Positions 1-6,282 of a stretch of DNA of 19,127 nt are shown one piece after another. How positions within the stretch are numbered: the stretch's first letter is position 1; the number at the start of each line of letters is the position of its first letter. This DNA comes from an uncultured Collinsella sp. (GTDB taxonomy: Bacteria; Actinomycetota; Coriobacteriia; Coriobacteriales; Coriobacteriaceae), in NCBI GenBank assembly GCA_900542555.1, contig UQNU01000048.1:1-19127 (forward strand), read 5' to 3'. A program made the translations under genes and the position numbers. A model generated the notes under the pieces. It was not told the DNA's origin and did not search any database. It worked only from the letters and a program-made list of their open reading frames with translations.

Positions 1-301
1 TGGCTGTATGGACCGAACGGCTCAGGCGCTCGTCATCGTGCTGGCCAAAAAACTGACCCGTGATAACGGCACAACCGGCGCCAACGCCAACGCAAAAGCC
101 AATGCAGAGCTCGGTGAGAACCATCGTGGCCTGAATGCCGCCCAGCGCGAGCTTGCCGCCAAACTGGCCAACGATATACGTACCGATAAGCGTGTAGGCC
201 TGCTGAAAAAACGAACTAAAAAAGATGGGAACGCACAGCGAAAGCAGCTGCTGCCAAATAACACCCTGCGTTACATCGATAGCAGTAGATTTCTTAGCCA
301 C
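1..301 (-). CDS. MATE-family multidrug/Na+ antiporter, N-terminal part (truncated by window edge)
   Basis: About 100 residues are readable, with no stop, from a GTG at 301; the C-terminus lies outside the window. The peptide begins VAKKSTAIDVTQGVIWQQLL and runs into hydrophobic segments containing CVPIFFSSFFQQAYTLIGTY, then IVGQFGGKLALGG and CVGVGAGCAVITGQFFGQHD. This is the typical first-two-helix region of MATE exporters: a polar N-terminus, the SSFFQQAY/D-type helix end, and the GxGAG...I.GQ.FG segment. MATE proteins export cationic drugs or metabolites across the inner membrane using Na+ or H+ gradients. A GGAGG lies 4 bases upstream of the GTG, which supports this start. No ATG is available upstream in frame without losing the ribosome-binding site. 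Substrate cannot be told. Other open frames here on either strand are arginine/serine-rich shadows. Confidence 0.8.
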   Translation of the reverse strand, partial: MAKKSTAIDVTQGVIWQQLLSLCVPIFFSSFFQQAYTLIGTYIVGQFGGKLALGGIQATMVLTELCIGFCVGVGAGCAVITGQFFGQHDDERLSRSVHTA

Positions 302-350
302 ACGCCCTCCCCAAAAGCGTACGTCAACCGACAAAACAGTAATTAAAGAC

Positions 351-370
351 CTAAGCTAATAGCAGCTTAG
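351..370. repeat. Short perfect inverted repeat upstream of the MATE gene
   Basis: Arms CTAAGCT and AGCTTAG are separated by six bases (AATAGC). The repeat lies about 50 bp upstream of the MATE start, in the gap after the methyltransferase gene. It has no T-tract, so an operator for a local regulator is as plausible as a weak hairpin. No regulator gene is visible nearby. Confidence 0.35.
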
Positions 371-392
371 CACCGACCGACGTCGACCGAAA

Positions 393-414
393 CACCCCGA
401 GTCAGAGCCCGGTG
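393..414 (-). terminator. Possible weak hairpin after the RNA methyltransferase gene
   Basis: On the minus strand the sequence just after the methyltransferase stop can fold as CACC-GGG ... CTC-GGGGTG, with one bulge and one G-U pair, and is followed by TTTCGG. The T-run is short, so termination would be inefficient. It is listed because it is the only hairpin separating this gene from the MATE gene downstream. Confidence 0.3.
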
Positions 415-426
415 CAAACTATCTGC

Positions 427-1341
427 CTAGTGATACAGCCCCGGCTGGTAGTGATACTCGTTGCTCACGTGCGGGCACAGCTGCCAAAAGGCGACGGCGC
501 TCGCCGCGGCAACGTTGAGTGAATCGACCCCGTGCGCCATCGGAATGCGCACGGCCCGGTCGCAGCCCGCGATGGTCTTGGCGCCCAAGCCGGCACCCTC
601 GGTGCCCATAAAGATCGCCAGGCGATCAACCTCCTGCAGCGCAGGATCGTCCAGCGAAACGGAGTCGTCCGTCAGCGCCATCGCAGCGCACGAAAAACCG
701 GCTTCGTGCAGTGCCGCCAGGCCATCGTGCGGCCACACACGAGCCTCGCTGCCAATACGCGTCCACGGCACCTGAAACACCGTGCCCATGCTCACGCGGG
801 CCGAGCGACGGTACAGCGGGTCGCAGCACGTCGGACTGACCAAAATACCGTCGACATTGAGCGCGGCGGCCGAGCGGAAAATCGCACCCACGTTCGTGTG
901 GTCGACAATACCCTCGAGCACGCACACGCGCACCGGGCGCTCCCCCGCCGCCTCGACGACGCCACCCAAGAACTCATCAACCGGAATCTGCCGCGGGCGA
1001 CGAAACGCCGCGAGCGCACCGCGCGTCACGTTAAAGCCCGTCAGCTGCTCCATGAGTTCCATGGAAGCCACGAACACAGGAACCGGACCTGCGCCCTCGC
1101 GCACAACCAGGCGCTCAAACAGCGGCATCATCTGGTCGAGCCAGCGTTCGCCCAAAAGAAAGCTCACCGGCTCGTATCCGGCACGCACCGCGCGCTCAAT
1201 AACCTTGGCACTCTCGGCGATAAAGATGCCCTTTTGCGGCTCTAGCACGCAGCGCAGCTCACGCTCGGTCAGTCGCACGTAGGCATCGAGCCGCTCGTCC
1301 TCGAGCGAATCAATTCGCAGAACCTCAACGGCATCAGTCAT
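427..1341 (-). CDS. TrmH/SpoU-family RNA 2'-O-methyltransferase
   Basis: Predicted cytoplasmic S-adenosylmethionine-dependent enzyme that methylates a ribose 2'-OH in tRNA or rRNA. With the chosen start it has 304 residues: an N-terminal substrate-binding part (about 1-110) and a C-terminal SPOUT knot domain. The three SpoU motifs are all visible: motif 1 NVGAIFRSAAALNVDGI at about 150-166 with the conserved Asn and Arg; motif 2 IFMGTEGAGL at about 243-252; motif 3 IPMAHGVDSLNVAAASAV at about 266-283. An upstream in-frame ATG at 1374 would add 11 residues but lacks a ribosome-binding site. The ATG at 1341 has GGCAGG five bases upstream and starts directly at MTDAVEVL. The gene lies 109 bp downstream of folA in the same direction. 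Which RNA it modifies cannot be told from sequence; such proteins are often labelled RlmB-like or TsnR-like. Confidence 0.85.
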   Translation of the reverse strand: MTDAVEVLRIDSLEDERLDAYVRLTERELRCVLEPQKGIFIAESAKVIERAVRAGYEPVSFLLGERWLDQMMPLFERLVVREGAGPVPVFVASMELMEQLTGFNVTRGALAAFRRPRQIPVDEFLGGVVEAAGERPVRVCVLEGIVDHTNVGAIFRSAAALNVDGILVSPTCCDPLYRRSARVSMGTVFQVPWTRIGSEARVWPHDGLAALHEAGFSCAAMALTDDSVSLDDPALQEVDRLAIFMGTEGAGLGAKTIAGCDRAVRIPMAHGVDSLNVAAASAVAFWQLCPHVSNEYHYQPGLYH

Positions 1342-1426
1342 AGCAGCCTGCCCGCACCCTTCTTTACAGCACATCTATACCAAACGAGACGACGCTAAGC
1401 GCCGCCCCATACATTCAATCAACCCG

Positions 1427-1432
1427 ATAATA
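1427..1432 (-). promoter_or_regulatory. Candidate -10 element for the RNA methyltransferase gene
   Basis: The minus strand reads TATTAT (5 of 6 to the sigma-70 consensus) in the folA-methyltransferase gap, about 85 bp before the chosen start codon. No good -35 hexamer lies 16-18 bases upstream, so this is only a weak candidate. Confidence 0.25.
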
Positions 1433-1450
1433 CCGTTCACGCCAGGCGAT

Positions 1451-1969
1451 TTACGCCTCAACGCGACGATACGTCACGAACTCATAATCGACACCCTCGT
1501 CGCCCTCGCCCGAGGCAATCGTGGCAACACCGCCACGCCACGCAATCTCCCACGCGGGATCGGCTTCCAAATCGGGAAAGTACGTGTCCACGGCATGAGT
1601 GCAATGGTTGTGCGTGACCTCGGCCTCGGCGCAATACGGCAAAAACTGCCGATACACCTCGCCGCCACCGATCACCCAAGCAACGGGCTCATCGGCAACC
1701 GCGGCGAGCGCCTCGTCGATGCTATGCACCACGTCGACGCCCTCGATAGCAAAATCCTCGTCGCGGGTAAGCACGATATTGCGACGGTTCTTGAGTGGAC
1801 GCCCACCGGGAAAACTCAGCAGCGTCTTGCGCCCCATGATGACCGGGCAGCCCTTGGTGCAGGCCACAAAATGGCGCATGTCGGCGCGATTGGACACCAC
1901 CATGTCGCCCTCGCACCCAATGCCCCAATCGTCACACACGGCAACGATAGCAGATAGCTTACACGTCAT
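1451..1969 (-). CDS. folA: Dihydrofolate reductase
   Basis: Reduces dihydrofolate to tetrahydrofolate with NADPH, recycling the dihydrofolate produced by ThyA, which is encoded immediately upstream. It has 172 residues, normal for the family. Visible landmarks are AIVAVCDDWGIG at 7-18, the catalytic acidic residue D30 in NRADMRHF, PVIMGRKTL at 42-50, PLKNRRNIVLTR at 58-69, and the NADPH-binding VIGGGEVYRQFLP at 99-111. The residue aligned with the usual Trp of the MPW motif is Val (GDMVVSNRAD), a pattern I associate with DHFRs of gut Firmicutes-type bacteria. The ATG at 1969 is preceded by AGGTGG at good spacing. A GTG at 1978 would add three residues and sits on that ribosome-binding site, so it is less likely. 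Only nine bases separate this start from the thyA stop, so the two genes form one operon. Confidence 0.95.
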   Translation of the reverse strand: MTCKLSAIVAVCDDWGIGCEGDMVVSNRADMRHFVACTKGCPVIMGRKTLLSFPGGRPLKNRRNIVLTRDEDFAIEGVDVVHSIDEALAAVADEPVAWVIGGGEVYRQFLPYCAEAEVTHNHCTHAVDTYFPDLEADPAWEIAWRGGVATIASGEGDEGVDYEFVTYRRVEA

Positions 1970-1978
1970 GAGCACCAC

Positions 1979-2827
1979 CTACACCGCAATGGGAATGTTC
2001 TTGACCTGCGGGCCGTGCTCATAGCCCTCCACAATCAGGTCGTCGGTCGTAAACGCATAGAAATCGTGCACGTCGGGGTTAAGCGTTACCTTAGGCGCCG
2101 CAAACTGCGGACGCTCGATAAGCTCGCGGACGATATCGACATGACGGTCGTAGATATGGGCGTCGGCGATCACATGCAGCAGCTCGCCGGGAATCATATC
2201 GACCGACTGCGCGACCATCATCAGCAAAATGGCGTACTGGCACACGTTCCAGTTGTTCGCGGCCAAAATGTCCTGGCTGCGCTGGTTGAGAATCATGTTG
2301 AGTGTAGGCTTATCGTCCTGCGGGCGCTGCGTGACGTTATAGGTCACGCTGTACGCGCACGGGTACAGGTGCATCTCGGACAGGTCGCTAAACACATAGG
2401 TGTTCGTCATAATGCGGCGGCTGTACGGCGTGTGCTTAAGGTCGTACAGCACACGGTCCATCTGGTCGAAATCGCCCTCGGGATAATGGCTCTTCTGGCC
2501 AATCTGGTACCCGTAGGCCTTGCCGATAGAGCCGGTCTCGTCAGCCCACTCATCCCAAATATGGCTGTTGAGGTCATGCACGTTATTGGACTTCTTTTGA
2601 TAGATCCACAGAATCTCGTCCATGGCAGACTTAAGCGCCGTACGACGCAGGGTGAGCGCAGGGAACTCCTCGCGCAGATCATAGCGCGCCGTGACACCAA
2701 AGTTTTTAATGGTATAGGCAGGGGTGCCGTCCTCCCACACCGGACGGACCTTTTGGCCCTCGGTGGTGGTGCCATGGTCCAAGATATCGCGGCACATGGT
2801 TACAAACTGTTGATCAGCCTTGCTCAT
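1979..2827 (-). CDS. thyA: Thymidylate synthase (folate-dependent)
   Basis: Converts dUMP to dTMP using methylenetetrahydrofolate, yielding dihydrofolate for the adjacent FolA. It has 282 residues from the ATG at 2827, which has AGGAGG four bases upstream. The frame stays open further upstream to 3142, but that part overlaps the divergent promoter and reads as a non-coding, Arg/Ser-rich peptide. Catalytic Cys157 lies in HLYPCAYSV. The phosphate-binding Arg is in NQRSQDILAANNWN, with the conserved Asn that recognises the uracil ring. AHIYDRHVDIVRELIERP near residue 220-240 is the dUMP-sugar binding part (H.YxxH type). The residue after the catalytic Cys is Ala rather than the His of E. coli/L. 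casei enzymes, as in the B. subtilis-type ThyA subgroup as I remember it. Leads a thyA-folA operon. Confidence 0.95.
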   Translation of the reverse strand: MSKADQQFVTMCRDILDHGTTTEGQKVRPVWEDGTPAYTIKNFGVTARYDLREEFPALTLRRTALKSAMDEILWIYQKKSNNVHDLNSHIWDEWADETGSIGKAYGYQIGQKSHYPEGDFDQMDRVLYDLKHTPYSRRIMTNTYVFSDLSEMHLYPCAYSVTYNVTQRPQDDKPTLNMILNQRSQDILAANNWNVCQYAILLMMVAQSVDMIPGELLHVIADAHIYDRHVDIVRELIERPQFAAPKVTLNPDVHDFYAFTTDDLIVEGYEHGPQVKNIPIAV

Positions 2828-2861
2828 TGACCCTCCTGTCAGTCGCCTACAAGCGAGATTC

Positions 2862-2867
2862 ATTGTA
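2862..2867 (-). promoter_or_regulatory. Candidate -10 element of the thyA-folA operon
   Basis: The minus strand reads TACAAT (5 of 6 to consensus) 34 bp before the thyA start codon, a sensible distance. The -35 position has no recognisable TTGACA-like hexamer, so the call is tentative. Confidence 0.35.
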
Positions 2868-2911
2868 GCCCAGGCGCACGCGGCCCCACAGCCCAAACAT
2901 AAGCGCTCATT

Positions 2912-2929
2912 TTCTGACATATGACAGAA
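2912..2929. promoter_or_regulatory. Upstream palindrome (putative operator 1) of the DUF134-NifX gene
   Basis: TTCTGACATATGACAGAA is an 18-bp near-palindrome: 16 of 18 positions are symmetric around CATATG. It shares the half-site TGACATATG with a second palindrome downstream. The two centres are 53 bp apart, close to five helical turns. It lies just upstream of the candidate -35 of the plus-strand gene. The binding protein is unknown; the HTH domain of the gene it precedes is the obvious candidate (inference). Confidence 0.55.
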
Positions 2930-2934
2930 ATTCC

Positions 2935-2962
2935 TTGCGCAAATCTGCACGTTCGCTATTCT
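2935..2962 (+). promoter_or_regulatory. Candidate promoter of the DUF134-NifX gene
   Basis: TTGCGC (-35, 2935-2940) is followed after 16 bases by TATTCT (-10, 2957-2962). Transcription would start around 2968-2970, inside the second palindrome. Each hexamer matches only 4 of 6 consensus positions. It is nonetheless the best-spaced pair in the gap, and the two flanking palindromes favour it. Confidence 0.4.
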
Positions 2963-2967
2963 ATTGT

Positions 2968-2979
2968 TGACATATGTCA
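2968..2979. promoter_or_regulatory. Downstream palindrome (putative operator 2) at the predicted transcription start
   Basis: TGACATATGTCA is a perfect 12-bp palindrome lying 14 bp before the start codon and overlapping the predicted +1. A protein bound here would block transcription of the downstream gene. It carries the same half-site as the palindrome at 2912-2929. Confidence 0.55.
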
Positions 2980-2993
2980 GATAAGGAGTGCGC

Positions 2994-3758
2994 ATGGCAG
3001 GAAGACGCGAAAAATTACGCCGTGTTGGGATCATCCCCGAATATCGCGGCTTTACCCCAGACGGCCTTGCCAGCGGAGACGCCATCGATATGACAGTCGA
3101 CGAGCTCGAGGTCCTGCGCCTATGCGACCTGGAAGGCCTCAATCAGGAGGAAGTCGCCCAGAGCATGGGCATTGCCCGCGCCACGGTGGCGGCAATCTGC
3201 AGCCGCGCGCATCGCAAGGTGGCAAACGCGTTGGTCAATGGACGGGCGGTTGTCATCGAGGGCGGCAATATCGCATACTCCCCCATCACCACGACAACGG
3301 CCGCATGGCCAGCAAAGGAGGTCGACACCATGAGGGTGGCAACCACGTACGACAACGGCAACATCTTTATGCACTTTGGCCGCAGCGAGCAGTTCAAGAT
3401 CTACGACATTCAGGACGGCAAGGTGCTCAACGAGCAGGTCGTGGGCACCGGCGGCACCGGTCACGGCGCCCTGGCGGGCCTACTCGCCAACGGCGGCGTG
3501 GACACGCTCATCTGCGGCGGCATCGGCGGTGGCGCTATCAACGCGCTTGCTCAAGCCGGCATCACGGTATATGCAGGTGCCCAAGGCAACTGCGACGCTT
3601 GCGTCGAGGCACTTATCTCCGGCACGCTCGCACAGAACGGCGAGGCCACGTGCAGCTGCCACGGCCATGACCACGAGCACGCCTATGAGCACGGCGAATC
3701 CTGTGGTTGCCACGGCCATCACGAGCACGAGGGCCACGAGGGCTGCGGCTGCCACTAA
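2994..3758 (+). CDS. DUF134 HTH domain fused to NifX/NifB-like cofactor-binding domain with Cys/His-rich tail
   Basis: The 254-residue protein has three parts. Residues 1-95 match the DUF134 family: IIPEYRGFTP, then TVDELEVLRLCDLEGLNQEE, then a sigma-factor-like helix-turn-helix VAQSMGIARATVAAICSRAH. Residues 113-215 match the dinitrogenase iron-molybdenum cofactor (NifX/NifB C-terminal) fold: MRVATTYDNGNIFMHFGRSE, GGTGHGALAGLLANGGVDTL, ICGGIGGGAINALAQAGI. Residues 220-254 are a metal-binding-type tail with 6 Cys and 11 His, including three C-x-C-H units (220-223, 237-240, 251-254). The ATG at 2994 has AAGGAG five bases upstream; a GTG two codons earlier overlaps that site and is less likely. 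No other nif gene is present, so nitrogen fixation is not implied. A role in sensing or storing a metal or Fe-S species, with autoregulation through the two palindromes, is inference. DUF134 and NifX-like genes are often neighbours elsewhere. Confidence 0.85.
   Translation: MAGRREKLRRVGIIPEYRGFTPDGLASGDAIDMTVDELEVLRLCDLEGLNQEEVAQSMGIARATVAAICSRAHRKVANALVNGRAVVIEGGNIAYSPITTTTAAWPAKEVDTMRVATTYDNGNIFMHFGRSEQFKIYDIQDGKVLNEQVVGTGGTGHGALAGLLANGGVDTLICGGIGGGAINALAQAGITVYAGAQGNCDACVEALISGTLAQNGEATCSCHGHDHEHAYEHGESCGCHGHHEHEGHEGCGCH
3314..3332 (+). promoter_or_regulatory. Internal ribosome-binding site and ATG at the DUF134/NifX junction
   Basis: AAAGGAGG at 3314-3321 is followed after eight bases by an in-frame ATG (3330-3332) encoding Met113. 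Met113 is exactly where stand-alone NifX-type proteins begin (MRVATTYDNG). Translation from here would give a separate 142-residue NifX domain plus metal tail without the HTH part. The Shine-Dalgarno sequence is stronger than the one at the gene's own start. Confidence 0.55.
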
Positions 3759-3821
3759 CGGCACGGCACCGTGAACTCGGGGCGCGACACTGAACGCAAC
3801 CCAACAATCAAAGCCAACAAC

Positions 3822-3853
3822 AAAGGCCACCCGGTAGCTACCGAGTGGCCTTT
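3822..3853. terminator. Bidirectional intrinsic terminator between the DUF134-NifX gene and ffh
   Basis: Arms AAAGGCCAC and GTGGCCTTT enclose the perfect palindrome CGGTAGCTACCG, giving a long, nearly uninterrupted hairpin. It is flanked by A-rich sequence on the left and TTT on the right, so it can end transcripts from both convergent sides: the plus-strand gene and the minus-strand block that ends with ffh. Confidence 0.8.
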
Positions 3854-3878
3854 GCCATATCAAGCTGGAATTACAGCA

Positions 3879-5354
3879 CTATTTCTTATTACGCATCTGC
3901 GCTTCCATCTGGCGCAGCAGGTCCATATCGGACTTGGGGCCGCCCGTTCCCAGGCCACCCATGCCGCCCAGGCCCATGGCATCCAGACCGGGAATATTGG
4001 GCATGCGCATCTTTTTGCCCTTCTTACCCTTCTTGCCCTTCTTGCCGCCGGCCTGCGCCTGATTGGCCATCGTGCGCATGCGGCCCATCATCTTATTCAT
4101 CTCGCCCCACTGCTTCATAAGGCTATTGACCTCGGTGGGGGTCACGCCGGCACCCTTGGCAATGCGGGCACGACGCTGGCCGTTAATGATGGAAGGACGC
4201 AGGCGCTCCTCCTTGGTCATCGACATGATGATGGCTTCGTTCTTGTCAAAGATGCCCTCGTCCAGGTTGCCGCCCATCTGGTTGAGCGCGCGCTGACCAC
4301 CGGGAAGCATGCCCAGAATGCCCTTCATGCCGCCCATCTTCTTGACGGCCTTCATCTGGTCGAGCATGTCGTTCATGGTAAAACCCTCGCGCAGCATACG
4401 CTCGGCAGCCTCAAGCTGCTCTGCATCAGCCGCCTCCTGGGCCTTCTCGATAATGCCGACGACGTCGCCCATGCCCAGAATGCGCTTGGCCATGCGATCG
4501 GGATAGAACGGCTCAAGCGAATCGGGTTTCTCGCCCATGCTCACAAACTTGATGGGCTTGCCGGTCACTTGACGCACCGAAAGTGCGCCACCGCCACGGG
4601 CGTCACCGTCGAGCTTGGAGATAATCACACCATCAAAGTCGGTGCGATCGGCGAAGGTCGAGACGACGTTGACGATATCCTGGCCAGTCATGGCATCGAC
4701 GACCATCAGCACCTGGTCGGGCTTGACGGCCTTCTTGATGTCGACGGCCTCCTGCATCATCTGCTCGTCAATCTGAAGACGACCGGCGGTATCGACAATG
4801 ACCACGTCACGCAGGTGGTCGACGGCCTCCTGGATGGCGCCCTTGGCGATGTCGACCGGGTGCGCACCGTCACCGCGGAAGACCGGCACGCCGATCTCGC
4901 CACCAAGCGTGGCCAGCTGGTCGGCAGCGGCGGGACGGTAGACGTCGCACGCGGCGAGCAGCGGCGAGCGGCCCTGCTTCTTGAGCAGGTAGGCCAGCTT
5001 TACGGCCGCCGTGGTCTTACCGGAGCCCTGCAGGCCCACGAGCATGATGACATTGGGAATACGGTTGCTAAAGACGAGCTTGCTCTCGGTTGAGCCAAGC
5101 ATCTCGGTGAGCTCGTCGAGCACGATCTTGACGACGTTTTGCGCCGGCGACAGCGACTCCATGACCTCGGCGGTCATGCAGCGCTCCTTGGTCTTGGCGA
5201 CGAACTCCTTGACGACCTTGAAGTTGACGTCGGCCTCGAGCAGCGCCATGCGAATGTCGCGCATGGCCGAGGTAATGTCGGCCTCGGTCAGCTTACCCTT
5301 GCCGCGCAGGCGGTCAAATGTGTCGTTGAGGCGATCGCTCAGGGAATCAAACAC
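3879..5354 (-). CDS. ffh: Signal recognition particle GTPase Ffh (SRP54)
   Basis: Binds SRP RNA and signal sequences of nascent membrane proteins and docks on FtsY, encoded just upstream. The 491-residue protein has an N domain (1-95), a G domain with P-loop GLQGSGKTT at 107-115, AACDVYRPAAADQL at 134-147, DTAGR at 188-192 and SKLDGDARGGGALS at 246-259, then the Met-rich M domain. The M domain contains the RNA-binding stretch RPSIINGQRRARIAKGAG and the finger-loop region around MGGMKGILGMLPGG. After the M domain comes a tail with four GKK units and a Gly/Met-rich stretch. The start is GTG, with AAGGAG six bases upstream. It is the last gene of the minus-strand block, 10 bp after the ftsY stop, and ends just before the bidirectional terminator. 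Confidence 0.97.
   Translation of the reverse strand: MFDSLSDRLNDTFDRLRGKGKLTEADITSAMRDIRMALLEADVNFKVVKEFVAKTKERCMTAEVMESLSPAQNVVKIVLDELTEMLGSTESKLVFSNRIPNVIMLVGLQGSGKTTAAVKLAYLLKKQGRSPLLAACDVYRPAAADQLATLGGEIGVPVFRGDGAHPVDIAKGAIQEAVDHLRDVVIVDTAGRLQIDEQMMQEAVDIKKAVKPDQVLMVVDAMTGQDIVNVVSTFADRTDFDGVIISKLDGDARGGGALSVRQVTGKPIKFVSMGEKPDSLEPFYPDRMAKRILGMGDVVGIIEKAQEAADAEQLEAAERMLREGFTMNDMLDQMKAVKKMGGMKGILGMLPGGQRALNQMGGNLDEGIFDKNEAIIMSMTKEERLRPSIINGQRRARIAKGAGVTPTEVNSLMKQWGEMNKMMGRMRTMANQAQAGGKKGKKGKKGKKMRMPNIPGLDAMGLGGMGGLGTGGPKSDMDLLRQMEAQMRNKK
4011..4046 (-). repeat. Tandem 9-bp repeats encoding GKK units in the Ffh tail
   Basis: Near-identical 9-base units (TTCTTGCCC type on the plus strand) are repeated about four times. 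On the coding strand they give GKKGKKGKKGKK. Units differ at third positions or by one base, so copy number could change by slippage without breaking the frame. Confidence 0.6.
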
Positions 5355-5364
5355 TGGTTACTCC

Positions 5365-6282
5365 TTAGTTGGACTCGCCCACCAGGGCGCGGCAGAAATC
5401 TTTGGCATTAAACTCCTGCAGGTCATCGACCTGCTCGCCCACGCCGATGCGCAGGATGGGAAGCTTGAGCTTCTCGGCCACGGCCATGGCGATACCGCCC
5501 TTTGCCGTGCCGTCGAGCTTTGTCATGATAATACCGTCCAGGCCAAGCGCCTCGTTAAACTCGAGCGCCTGGTTCAGACCGTTTTGGCCAGTGGCGGCAT
5601 CGATCACAAGCACGACCGAGACCGGCATGGGACCGGCGGCCATATTGGCGGCGCGCTTACGCGTCACATTGACCACCTTGGCGAGCTCGCGCATGAGCTC
5701 GGGGCTCGTGTGCAGACGACCGGCGGTGTCGATAAGCACCAAGTCGCTGCCGCGCTTATCGGCCTCGTCGAGCACGTCATAGCACACACTAGCCGGATCG
5801 GAGCCGCGATCGCGCTTAATGACGGGGACGCCGGCGCGCTGGCCCCACACATCGAGCTGCTCGATGGCGGCGGCGCGGAAGGTGTCGGCCGAACCGATCA
5901 CCACGTTCTTGCCGCGGGCAGCCATGGCGCTCGCAATCTTGCCAACCGTCGTGGTCTTGCCGGCACCGTTAATGCCCACAAACAGCACGCAGCTCGGCGT
6001 ATCGGAGAACGGATCGTGCTCGATGGGCACAAAGTGCTGCTCGAGCTGCTCGGCCAAGGCGCGACGGAGTTGCGGGGCGGTCTTGAGGTTCTTCTTAGCC
6101 GCGGCATCGCGCAGATCATCGGAAACCTTGATGGCGACCTCGGCGCCCATGTCACCCATGACGAGGGTGTCCTCCAGGTCCTCCCAAAAATCCTCGTCGA
6201 CCTCGCCGCCAAAGTAGAAGACCTCGTTGAGGGCCTCGCGGCTGCGCTCAAGTCCGCGCGAGAGAACATCGAAGAATCCCAT
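5365..6282 (-). CDS. ftsY: SRP receptor GTPase FtsY
   Basis: Membrane-associated receptor that forms the twin-GTPase complex with Ffh to deliver ribosomes to the translocon. It has 305 residues with a short N domain and no long acidic A domain, as in many Gram-positive-type FtsY proteins. Motifs are the P-loop GINGAGKTT at 103-111, SADTFRAAAIEQL at 131-143, DTAGR at 185-189, and MTKLDGTAKGG at 253-263, which is followed by the GVGEQVDDLQEF motif. The N-terminus MGFFDVLSRGLERSR is amphipathic and could serve as the membrane anchor. Its ATG overlaps the smc stop by one base (TAATG), so translation is probably coupled to smc. Ffh follows after 10 bp. Confidence 0.96.
   Translation of the reverse strand: MGFFDVLSRGLERSREALNEVFYFGGEVDEDFWEDLEDTLVMGDMGAEVAIKVSDDLRDAAAKKNLKTAPQLRRALAEQLEQHFVPIEHDPFSDTPSCVLFVGINGAGKTTTVGKIASAMAARGKNVVIGSADTFRAAAIEQLDVWGQRAGVPVIKRDRGSDPASVCYDVLDEADKRGSDLVLIDTAGRLHTSPELMRELAKVVNVTRKRAANMAAGPMPVSVVLVIDAATGQNGLNQALEFNEALGLDGIIMTKLDGTAKGGIAMAVAEKLKLPILRIGVGEQVDDLQEFNAKDFCRALVGESN

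Noticed and set aside
8..346. 112-codon plus-strand frame at the left edge
   Set aside because: It is Asn/Lys/Ala-rich with no domain and no ribosome-binding site, and lies opposite the recognisable MATE coding sequence.
2968..2973. Consensus-like TTGACA next to position 2968 as a -35 hexamer
   Set aside because: Its -10 would fall at or beyond the start codon, with no TATAAT-like match. The sequence is better explained as part of the TGACATATGTCA palindrome.
2828..3142. N-terminal extension of thyA to 387 residues
   Set aside because: It would run through the divergent promoter and operators and into the plus-strand gene. It is not like any ThyA N-terminus, and the ATG at 2827 has an ideal ribosome-binding site.
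2994..3758. Possible nitrogen-fixation locus
   Set aside because: Only a NifX-like domain is present. No nifH/D/K/B/E/N genes are nearby, and this domain family is common in non-fixing bacteria.
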